From the NCBI GenBank assembly GCA_964593065.1, contig CAZQGO010000001.1, forward strand, positions 124,001-188,000: 64,000 nt of DNA, given 5' to 3'. Below are positions 40,644-48,083 of the stretch, in pieces; the stretch's first letter is position 1, and the number at the start of each line of letters is the position of its first letter. The DNA is from CAZQGO01 sp964593065. Its GTDB lineage: Bacteria > Oederibacteriota > JAAXVQ01. The position numbers and the translations under genes are program-made. The notes below the pieces were generated by a model, which was not told the origin of the DNA, did no database searches, and worked only from the letters and a program-made list of their open reading frames with translations.

Positions 40644-42907
40644 CGCACGCACGTTTGCGATCCCTATGCGACCAGGCGCTGCAGTTGTCCCTGCTGGCAC
40701 TGTTGGTGGTCGTGCCGCTGGTCTTCTATACCTCCACGCACGATGTTTTCGAAATCAATAAAATCACCGCTTTCAGGATTTTCACCCTCCTGGGCCTGCT
40801 GGCATTCCTGACCCGGACCCTGCTGGCCGGCGGCTTCACCCTCCGGCTCACCGCCCTGTGGCCGCCCGTGGCCGCGGTCGGACTGACGTCCCTGCTGTCC
40901 ACGGTTTGGACCAACAATCTGGGCACCAGCCTCTTCGGGGTGTATGAGGATTTCGAGGGCATCCTCACCATCGCCAACTACATTCTGCTGTGGTTTTTAG
41001 TCACGCAGCACGTGCGCCGTTTCGGGCAGGTGCAGAAATTCCTGACCGCCGTGCTCCTGGCCGGCACCGTGGCGGCCGGTTACGGCGTGGCGCAGAATTT
41101 CGGATTCGACTTTGTTCCCTGGAATCCCACCACCTACACGGCCAACCGCATGTTCGGCACCCTGGGCAACCCGAATTTCCTGGCCGCCTACGTCCTGATG
41201 GCCATCCCCTTGGCCGCGGTCCGCTTTTGGGTGAGCCCGCGCCGGTCGGGAAAATTATTTTATCTGCTGATGGTGCTCCTGATGCTGGGGTGCCTGTTCT
41301 TCACCAAGAGCCGGGGCGCCTTGGTGGCCCTGGCCGTGGAAGTGCTGCTCCTGGCAGGGTACCTGGTGGCGGACTCCCTGCGCGCCGGGCGGCTGTGGGC
41401 GGACAATCGCCGCTGGCTGCTGGTGCTGGCCCTCTTAGGGAGCATGACCCTGGCCGCGCCCCAGGTCCGCGGCACCATCCAAACCACCGTCCACAGGGCC
41501 GTGGCGCTGCTGAATTTCCACGAGGTCAAATTGACGCCGCGCCTGTACATCTGGCGCAGCGCCTTGCAGATGATCCGGGATCATCCCCTGGTCGGCTCCG
41601 GCCTGGACACCTTTCAAATCACTTTTCCCAAATACCGCCTGGCGGAATATTGGCGCCTGGAGTGGAACGGCACCCCGGAGAAGGCCCATAATTTTCTGCT
41701 GCAGATCGGGGCCACCACCGGGCTGCTGGGACTGGGGGCGTGGCTGTGGCTGTTGACGGCGTATTTCCTCCTGCTGGGGCGCCAGCTCCGAACCCTGCCC
41801 GCCCCGCGGCGGCACGTGGCCGTGGGGATCGGGGTGGCCCAGGCGGGATTCTTAGTCCAGGATTTGTTCAGTTTCACCGTCGTGGCCTACGGTTCGTTGT
41901 TCTGGTTCTTCCTGGCCTTGGGGCCGGTGCTGTACCGCGAGGAGGCGGAGCCCGCCTCCGGACGCGAGGGCGAGGCCTTTGCCTTGAGCCGGCTGCGGCT
42001 GGCGGATTGGATGGTGTACGTGGGCGCCACCGGGCTGGTTTTTCTCGCCTTGATTTTCAGCCTGCGGCTGTGGGCCGCGGACGTGTATTTCAAGCGGGGC
42101 ATCATTTTCCTTTCGCAGGGAATGCCGGACCGGGCCATCCCCTTCCTGGGGAAAGCGACCGCCTTGAATCCGCAACGGGAAATCTACTGGGTCAAATACG
42201 GCATCGCCTATGAGGAGGCCGCCAAACGGGCGCAGGACAAGGAACCGCTGCTGCGCCAGGCCGCGGAGATTCACCAGCATACCATCGGCATGAACCCCCT
42301 CAACGGCTATGATTTCAACAACCTCGGGCGGGTATACAAATACTGGGGCGACTACTTGGATCCCGCGCGCTTGGCGAAAGCCGAAGAGGCGTGCCAAAAG
42401 GCCGCCCAGCTGGATCCGTACAACGTGTATTTTGCCCTGGACCTGGCCTCCGTGTATCTGGCGCAGAAGCGATTCGGGGAAGCGGACCGGATCGCGGAGC
42501 GCTTAAGCTCGGTCTTCCCGGACTTCGCCATTCCCTACGCCTACCAGGGGTATGTCAGGCTCGTGCAGGGAAACCAGGAGGAAGCGCTGCGGTTCCTGGA
42601 CTTGGCCGCGAAAAAGGACTGGCGCGGGGACGTGGACACGCATGCCTCCACCTGGAGCAATCTCGGCATCGTTTTGGCCCGGCGCGGGGAACTCGAGGCC
42701 GCGGGCGAGGCCTTCCAGCACGCCTTGGACCTCAGACCGCAGTACCTCGAGGCCCGCTTGAACCGGGCCCTGGTTTTGGAACGCCAGGGGCGGAATGCCG
42801 AGGCCCTGTCCGAGTACCGCCGCATCCTGAACGAAGCCCCGAATTTTCCCCAGGCCGAAAAGGTACGCCAAAAAATCCAGTTGTTGGAAAGGAGCGGAAG
42901 CTCATGA
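40640..42907 (+). CDS. O-antigen ligase-like membrane protein with C-terminal TPRs
   Basis: The 755-aa product has about twelve TM segments in residues 1-480 and the Wzy_C/WaaL signature region TPRLYIWRSALQMIRDHPLVGSG, followed by WNGTPEKAHNFLLQIGATTG with the conserved His. The C-terminal 260 residues are tetratricopeptide repeats (DRAIPFLGKATALNPQRE, AGEAFQHALDLRPQYLEAR). TPR-bearing ligases occur in several phyla and may attach glycans to lipid A or to proteins. The start overlaps the wecB stop and the stop overlaps nrdR. Confidence 0.88.
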   Translation: MTHARLRSLCDQALQLSLLALLVVVPLVFYTSTHDVFEINKITAFRIFTLLGLLAFLTRTLLAGGFTLRLTALWPPVAAVGLTSLLSTVWTNNLGTSLFGVYEDFEGILTIANYILLWFLVTQHVRRFGQVQKFLTAVLLAGTVAAGYGVAQNFGFDFVPWNPTTYTANRMFGTLGNPNFLAAYVLMAIPLAAVRFWVSPRRSGKLFYLLMVLLMLGCLFFTKSRGALVALAVEVLLLAGYLVADSLRAGRLWADNRRWLLVLALLGSMTLAAPQVRGTIQTTVHRAVALLNFHEVKLTPRLYIWRSALQMIRDHPLVGSGLDTFQITFPKYRLAEYWRLEWNGTPEKAHNFLLQIGATTGLLGLGAWLWLLTAYFLLLGRQLRTLPAPRRHVAVGIGVAQAGFLVQDLFSFTVVAYGSLFWFFLALGPVLYREEAEPASGREGEAFALSRLRLADWMVYVGATGLVFLALIFSLRLWAADVYFKRGIIFLSQGMPDRAIPFLGKATALNPQREIYWVKYGIAYEEAAKRAQDKEPLLRQAAEIHQHTIGMNPLNGYDFNNLGRVYKYWGDYLDPARLAKAEEACQKAAQLDPYNVYFALDLASVYLAQKRFGEADRIAERLSSVFPDFAIPYAYQGYVRLVQGNQEEALRFLDLAAKKDWRGDVDTHASTWSNLGIVLARRGELEAAGEAFQHALDLRPQYLEARLNRALVLERQGRNAEALSEYRRILNEAPNFPQAEKVRQKIQLLERSGSS

Positions 42908-43368
42908 AGTGCCCCTTCTGCGGTTTCCAGGAAGATAAGGTAGTGGACTCACGTTCCAGCAAAAACGGCCAGGCGATCCGCCGGCGCCGGGAATGCCTCC
43001 AGTGCGGAAAACGCTTCACCACCTACGAGCAGGTGGAGGATATTTTACCGATGGTGGTCAAGAAGGACAACCGGCGCGAGCCTTTCGACCGCTTCAAGAT
43101 CGTGGCGGGCATGCGCAAGGCCTGCGAAAAACGGCCGGTGTCCGCGGAAATCCTGGAACAGGCCGTGGATGAAATCGAAAAGGTCCTGCAGAACCGCATG
43201 GAGAAGGAGGTGTCCTCCGAGACCATCGGGGAGCTGGTGATGAACAAGCTCAAGGAGCTGGACGAGGTGGCCTACGTGCGCTTCGCCTCCGTGTACCGCC
43301 AGTTCAAGGACATCAACGCCTTCATGGAAGAAGTCAAGCACCTGATCGCCACCCAGGCCCAAAAGTAA
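42904..43368 (+). CDS. nrdR: Transcriptional repressor NrdR
   Basis: NrdR is an ATP-cone regulator of ribonucleotide reductase genes. The 154-aa product starts with the zinc ribbon CPFCG...CLQCGKRFTTYE and has the ATP-cone VVKKDNRREPFDRFKI. The length is normal. ATG 42904 overlaps the ligase stop. Its position next to glyA and the dCMP deaminase puts three nucleotide-metabolism genes in the same run. Confidence 0.96.
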   Translation: MKCPFCGFQEDKVVDSRSSKNGQAIRRRRECLQCGKRFTTYEQVEDILPMVVKKDNRREPFDRFKIVAGMRKACEKRPVSAEILEQAVDEIEKVLQNRMEKEVSSETIGELVMNKLKELDEVAYVRFASVYRQFKDINAFMEEVKHLIATQAQK

Positions 43369-43390
43369 GCGGGCCCCGGAGGGGGACGGC

Positions 43391-44368
43391 ATGGCGGAAG
43401 CGCGCTATTGGCAATCCACGGCCGAAGGGGTCCTGTGTACCTTGTGCCCCCATGCTTGCCGGCTGCGGGCCGACGACGTGGGCCTGTGCGGCGTCCGCCG
43501 CAACGTGCACGGGCGGCTGGCGGCCGAGGCCTACGGCCGCGTGTCCTCGGTGGCCATGGACCCCATCGAGAAGAAACCGCTGTTTCACGTCCTGCCGGGA
43601 CGGCAGATCCTGTCGGTCGGTTCCGCGGGATGCAACTTCCGCTGCTCCTTCTGTCAGAACTGGACCATTTCCCAGCAGATCCCGGCGCTGTCCGAGCTCC
43701 CGCCGGCGCGGCTGATCGCCCAGGCCGGGGAACGGTCGGCCTGCGGCATCGCCTACACCTATAATGAACCCCTGGTGAATTTCGAATACGTGCTGGATTG
43801 CGCCCGCGGCGCGCGCGAGGCCGGCCTGCTCAACGTGGTGGTCAGCAACGGCTACATCAACCCGAAGCCCCTGGCGGAGCTGCTGCCGGTCGTGGATGCC
43901 TGGAACATCGACTTGAAATCCATCCGGGACGACTTTTACCGCAGCTTCTGCGGCGGCAGGCTTGCGCCCGTATTGCACACCATCCGCGCCGCCGCCGCGG
44001 CCGGCCACGTGGAGCTCACCCACCTGGTGGTCACGGGCGGCAACGACCGGGAAGAGGATGTGTCGGCTTTAGTGGACTGGGTGGCGGAGCTGTCGCCGGA
44101 AATTCCCCTTCACCTCTCGCGGTACTTTCCGCAGTACCGCTGGGACGCGCCCCCGACGCCGCTGCCTTTCCTGGAGCGGGCCCTGCGGACGGCCAAGCGG
44201 AAGCTGGCCTGGGTGTACGCGGGCAACCTGGGGGCAGGGGACGATTCGACCTATTGCCCGTCCTGCGGGGAACTGCTGATCCCCCGGGAAGGGTACCGCA
44301 CCGGCGAGGTGCGGGTCGCGCAGGGCCGCTGCCCGCACTGCCAGCGCGGCGTGCCGGGAATTTTCTAG
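43391..44368 (+). CDS. amrS: AmmeMemoRadiSam-system radical SAM enzyme
   Basis: The 325-aa product is the radical SAM member of a three-part conserved system (AMMECR1, MEMO, radical SAM) of unknown reaction. It has an N-terminal Cys pair set (CTLCPHACRLRADDVGLCGVR), the radical SAM cluster CNFRCSFC, and the following AYTYNEPLVNFEY. A C-terminal zinc-like set CPSCGE...CPHC is also present. ATG 43391 follows GGAGGGGG. The AMMECR1 and MEMO partners are not in the window. Confidence 0.9.
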   Translation: MAEARYWQSTAEGVLCTLCPHACRLRADDVGLCGVRRNVHGRLAAEAYGRVSSVAMDPIEKKPLFHVLPGRQILSVGSAGCNFRCSFCQNWTISQQIPALSELPPARLIAQAGERSACGIAYTYNEPLVNFEYVLDCARGAREAGLLNVVVSNGYINPKPLAELLPVVDAWNIDLKSIRDDFYRSFCGGRLAPVLHTIRAAAAAGHVELTHLVVTGGNDREEDVSALVDWVAELSPEIPLHLSRYFPQYRWDAPPTPLPFLERALRTAKRKLAWVYAGNLGAGDDSTYCPSCGELLIPREGYRTGEVRVAQGRCPHCQRGVPGIF

Positions 44369-44402
44369 CGGATTTCTGGGTCCGCGGAAGGGAGCCGGAG
44401 GA

Positions 44403-44816
44403 GTGGACGTCATCTGGATACTCTATTACGTGGCCTGCGCGGTGTTGTGGGTGTTCTTAACCGGCATGGCGGTCCTGGCATTCATCCCCGCCTTCCCGGA
44501 CTGGCTTCGGGCCCATCGCCGGGTGACCTTGTGGCTGCTGGGCATCGACCAGCTCCCAACGGAGCCCGCCCCCATCCTGCGGCGCTTCTACGTGTTTTTG
44601 GCCGGGGGCTGGACCTGGCTGCTGGTCTGGTCCTGGTGGCTCATGCCGGCGGTCAAGGATGTTTTTTACCGGTCCATCCATTCCACGCGGAGTTACCACA
44701 TCGCGCGCACCGCCACCTTCGTGGTCCTGTTGGCCTACGTGGTCTTCGGTTTCTACTGCATCGGCCGGGCCATCTACATTTGGATGAAAAAGATTTACGG
44801 CAGGACCGATATTTGA
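44403..44816 (+). CDS. Hypothetical membrane protein
   Basis: The 137-aa product has three predicted TM segments (about residues 4-30, 60-80 and 102-122) with an aromatic-rich middle segment (GGWTWLLVWSWWLMP). GTG 44403 is preceded by GGAG. I do not recognise the family. It is followed after 94 bases by the first of three paralogous TIGR02265-like genes, and might be part of the same unit. Confidence 0.68.
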   Translation: MDVIWILYYVACAVLWVFLTGMAVLAFIPAFPDWLRAHRRVTLWLLGIDQLPTEPAPILRRFYVFLAGGWTWLLVWSWWLMPAVKDVFYRSIHSTRSYHIARTATFVVLLAYVVFGFYCIGRAIYIWMKKIYGRTDI

Positions 44817-44910
44817 TATTTTGGGAGCGGCCCGCCGCCCGCGCGAGTTTTCTGCCGGGCGGACCGACAGGGACGCGGGTCCGCAACCGGGGGAAGGGGT
44901 CATCGCCTGC

Positions 44911-45480
44911 ATGCAATACATCAAAGGCTCCGCATTGGCTTCGCGTGTAAAATATCTGCAGCAGCATGGGACGCCGGAACAGCGGGAACGCCTGCTGGCG
45001 GGCGTGAGCCCGGAATGCCGTGAGGATATCGAAAAAGGCCTGATGGCCAATATCTGGTATCCCTTCTCCTACACCGTGGAAATCAACCGCGTCCTCGATC
45101 AGGTCCTGGGGTCGGGGGATCTTTCCCTGATTCCGGAATTCGGGCGCTTCAGCGCCGAGCAGGCCTTGCACGGCATCTATAAGATTTTCTTCAAGGTGGG
45201 CTCGCCGGAATTCATCATCAAGCGGGTGGAAAACGTCTGGAAGCAATACTATTCCGGAGGCCAGGCGCGCGTGGTCATGGAATCCGTTCCCCAGGGGAAA
45301 AAAGCCCGCCTGCTGGTGGAGGGCTTGGAGGCCCCCGCCCGGGAAAACTGCCTGGCCATCCGGGGCTGGATCGCTCGGATGCTGGAACTGGCCGGTGCTC
45401 GCCAGGTCCACGTTGAGGAGAGCGCCTGCGTGCTCCACGGCGCGCCCCATTGCGAATTTTCCGCGACCTGGCAGCAGTAA
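44911..45480 (+). CDS. TIGR02265/DUF2378-like protein, paralogue 1
   Basis: The 189-aa product begins MQYIKGSALASRVKYLQQHG. It shares with the next two proteins the core YKIFFKVGSPEFIIKRVENV, a YYSGG turn and an ending CVLHGAPHCEFSATW. This pattern fits the myxobacterial TIGR02265/DUF2378 family, which may relate to the V4R/heme-NO-binding sensor fold; no ligand is known to me. ATG 44911 is chosen because the similarity starts there; GGGGAAGGGG lies 12 bases upstream. Confidence 0.75.
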   Translation: MQYIKGSALASRVKYLQQHGTPEQRERLLAGVSPECREDIEKGLMANIWYPFSYTVEINRVLDQVLGSGDLSLIPEFGRFSAEQALHGIYKIFFKVGSPEFIIKRVENVWKQYYSGGQARVVMESVPQGKKARLLVEGLEAPARENCLAIRGWIARMLELAGARQVHVEESACVLHGAPHCEFSATWQQ

Positions 45481-45529
45481 CACATTGCCGGTGGCCGGAC
45501 GCGACCCCGGCCGGGAGGGACAAGGACAG

Positions 45530-46087
45530 ATGGTCCAGGTCAAGGGCAGCACCCTGGTTCCGAGATGGGCTTATCTGGAGGAAAAGGCCACGCCCGAACA
45601 GAAGGCCCGCGTGCTGGAGCGGCTCTCGCCGGAACTGCGCCGCGATTTGGAGGCCGGCGTGCTGCACAACCGCTGGTATCCCTTCGAATATCTCCTCCAG
45701 CTGGTCCGGGCCTTGGACCAGGTTCTCGGCCGGGGGGACCAGGCGCTGATTCTCGAACTGGGGAAGTATGCGGCCGAAAAAGTCCTGCCCACCATCTACC
45801 GCGTTTTTTACAAGGTCGGTTCACCTGAGTACATTATCAAGCGGGCCACCCGCGTATGGGCTCAATATTATTCCTCGGGCCGACTCACCCTGGTGACCCT
45901 GGGCCCCCGGAAGGTCAAGATCCTGCTGGAGGATTTCGCCACCCCCGCGCACGAACATTGCCTGTCGGTGCAGGGTTGGATCATCAAGACCCTGGAAATG
46001 TCGGGGGCGCGCGACATCCGCCTGCAACAGGCGCAATGCCGCGACCGGGGAGGGCCCGTATGCGAATTCGTCGCCACCTGGGCTTGA
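45530..46087 (+). CDS. TIGR02265/DUF2378-like protein, paralogue 2
   Basis: The 185-aa product begins VQVKGSTLVPRWAYLEE and shares the core YRVFYKVGSPEYIIKRATRV and the ending CRDRGGPVCEFVATW. The Cys and CEF positions match paralogue 1. ATG 45530 lies after GGGAGGGACAAGGA. By eye it is clearly homologous to its neighbours but well diverged, so the duplication is old or the copies are under different selection. Confidence 0.75.
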   Translation: MVQVKGSTLVPRWAYLEEKATPEQKARVLERLSPELRRDLEAGVLHNRWYPFEYLLQLVRALDQVLGRGDQALILELGKYAAEKVLPTIYRVFYKVGSPEYIIKRATRVWAQYYSSGRLTLVTLGPRKVKILLEDFATPAHEHCLSVQGWIIKTLEMSGARDIRLQQAQCRDRGGPVCEFVATWA

Positions 46088-46130
46088 GCGGCCGCCGGCG
46101 GGTGTAAACTGACTGCGGAGGTCGGCAACC

Positions 46131-46694
46131 ATGTCGAGCGTGAAAGGCAGCACCTTTATTCCGCGCCTGAAGTACATCCGCGACCACGACAGCGGGGGCG
46201 TTTGGGACCGGGTCATGGGCCGGCTGGACAAACGGCTGGTGGAAGTCATTGACCGCGGCATTTTGCTGAACCAGTGGTATCCCCTGCCGGACTACCTGAA
46301 CTTGAGCCGCGCGATCGACCAGGTCTTGGGCCACGGCGACCTCAAGCTCCTCTGGGAACTGGGCCGGGTTTCGGCCGAGGAAGCGCTGCACGGCATCTAT
46401 AAGATCTTCTACAAGGTCGGTTCGCCCGAGTTCATCATCAAGATGGCTTCCACGGTCTGGCGGCAGTATTACGACTCGGGAAAATTGGAGGTGGTCACGG
46501 AGAAGGCCGAGCGGGGGAAGCGGATCCGGCTGATCGTGCTGGAGATGGAACCCTCGCAGGAACTCTGGCTGTCGGTCGGCGGGTGGGTGCAGAGGACCCT
46601 CGAACTGTCCGGCGGCAAGAACGTCCAGGTCGTGATCGCCTCCGACCGCCTCAAGACCCATGCCAGCTGTGAATATATCGCCACCTGGGAATGA
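46131..46694 (+). CDS. TIGR02265/DUF2378-like protein, paralogue 3
   Basis: The 187-aa product begins MSSVKGSTFIPRLKYIRDH and shares YKIFYKVGSPEFIIKMASTV. The ending is shorter (RLKTHASCEYIATWE), so the first Cys of the C-terminal pair seen in the other two is missing. This suggests a changed binding site. It is followed by an endonuclease Q homologue whose longer possible start would overlap it. Confidence 0.75.
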   Translation: MSSVKGSTFIPRLKYIRDHDSGGVWDRVMGRLDKRLVEVIDRGILLNQWYPLPDYLNLSRAIDQVLGHGDLKLLWELGRVSAEEALHGIYKIFYKVGSPEFIIKMASTVWRQYYDSGKLEVVTEKAERGKRIRLIVLEMEPSQELWLSVGGWVQRTLELSGGKNVQVVIASDRLKTHASCEYIATWE

Positions 46695-46776
46695 ATCCCG
46701 CGCGGGGCAGCCTCCGCCCGCGGCCGGCCCGGAAGCCTGCGAACCGGTTTCCGGCCGCCGGCACGGTTGGGGACGG

Positions 46777-48069
46777 GTGGTGGATTTGCCGCCCGAGCGG
46801 GAGCCGCTCGTTTTCGCGGACCTGCACATCCATTCCCGCTTTTCCCGGGCCACTTCCCCGCAAATGGAAGTCGAAGCCCTGTCCTACTGGGCGCGGCGCA
46901 AGGGCGTCGGCCTCCTGGGAACCGGCGATTTCACCCATCCGCAGTATTTCCAGGACCTGACCGAAAAGCTGGAACCGGACGAGTCCGGGTTCTACCGGCT
47001 GCGGCGGCAGGACAACGGCACGCGTTTCGTGCCCACCGCCGAAATCTCCAACATGTTCAAGCAGGACGGGAAGGGACGGCGCGTGCACACCCTGCTGGTC
47101 GCGCGCACGCTGGACAGCGTGCGGGAGCTCAACCGCGCCCTGGCCTCGCGGGGCAACGTGGCCTCGGACGGACGCCCCATCTTCGGCTTTTCCGTGCGGC
47201 ACCTATGCAAGCTTGTCCGCGAAATCGATCCCGAAACCCTCGTGATTCCGGCCCACATTTGGACGCCGTGGTTTTCGGTCCTGGGCGAACGCTCCGGATT
47301 TGACTCCCTGGAGGAATGTTTCCAGGATCAGCTGGACTTGGTCCCCGCCATCGAAACCGGGCTGTCGTCGGATCCGGAAATGAACTGGCGGCTGTCGGGG
47401 TTGGATCCGTTCGCCATTCTTTCCAATTCCGACGCCCATTCGCCGTCCAAAATCGGGCGGGAGTGCAACGCTTTTCGCGGGCCCCTGACCTGGGCCGGGC
47501 TGCGCGCGTCCTTGTTCCGGCGGGACCGCGGCCAATTGCGCTTTACCGTTGAATTTTTCCCCGAAGAGGGCAAGTATCACTGGCCCGGCCACAGGGCCTG
47601 CAACGTCTCGGTCTCGCCGGCACGCTACCTGGAACTGCACGGGAGCTGCCCGGTTTGCCGCAAACCCTTAACCGGCGGCGTGGCCTCCCGGGTGGAGGCC
47701 CTGGCCGACCGGCCCGCCGGTTTCATCCCCGACGGGGCCCTGCCGAGCGTCCATCTCGTGCCGCTGGACGAAATCGCCGCCTCGGCGCTGGGGCGGGGCG
47801 CGGCCAGCAAGTCGGTACAGGACGCCTGTGACCGCCTGGTCGCGGCTGCGGACAATGAACTGGCGGTCTTGCTGCTGACTCCCGCCGAGGAACTGGCGGC
47901 CATGGCCGGAGAACGGCTGGCCGGCGCCATCCTGCGCATGCGCCGGGGGGAGGTCCAGGTCCAGCCGGGCTACGACGGCGTCTATGGCAGGGTCCAGATC
48001 CTGACCCCGGGAGCGGAGTCTAACGCTAATCCCTGTCCGAGCCAGCAATTGGATTTGATTCCCCAATAA
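46777..48069 (+). CDS. Endonuclease Q-like PHP-domain protein (TIGR00375 type)
   Basis: EndoQ, studied in Thermococcales archaea and some bacteria, cuts DNA 5' of deaminated bases such as uracil and hypoxanthine. The 430-aa product has PHP metal motifs FADLHIHSRFSRA, GTGDFTHPQYF, PAHIWTPWFSVLGERSGFD and SNSDAHSPSKIGRECN. A CPVC zinc element follows (GSCPVCRKPLTGGV). I start it at GTG 46777; the ATG at 46660 would overlap the previous gene and adds a Pro-rich, non-conserved stretch. The C-terminal 50 residues look less ordered. Confidence 0.87.
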   Translation: MVDLPPEREPLVFADLHIHSRFSRATSPQMEVEALSYWARRKGVGLLGTGDFTHPQYFQDLTEKLEPDESGFYRLRRQDNGTRFVPTAEISNMFKQDGKGRRVHTLLVARTLDSVRELNRALASRGNVASDGRPIFGFSVRHLCKLVREIDPETLVIPAHIWTPWFSVLGERSGFDSLEECFQDQLDLVPAIETGLSSDPEMNWRLSGLDPFAILSNSDAHSPSKIGRECNAFRGPLTWAGLRASLFRRDRGQLRFTVEFFPEEGKYHWPGHRACNVSVSPARYLELHGSCPVCRKPLTGGVASRVEALADRPAGFIPDGALPSVHLVPLDEIAASALGRGAASKSVQDACDRLVAAADNELAVLLLTPAEELAAMAGERLAGAILRMRRGEVQVQPGYDGVYGRVQILTPGAESNANPCPSQQLDLIPQ

Positions 48070-48083
48070 AAAGGAAGGGGAAT

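Noticed and set aside
46660..46776. N-terminal extension of the endonuclease Q gene from ATG 46660
   Set aside because: It overlaps the previous gene, has no ribosome site and encodes a Pro/Arg-rich stretch not typical of the family.
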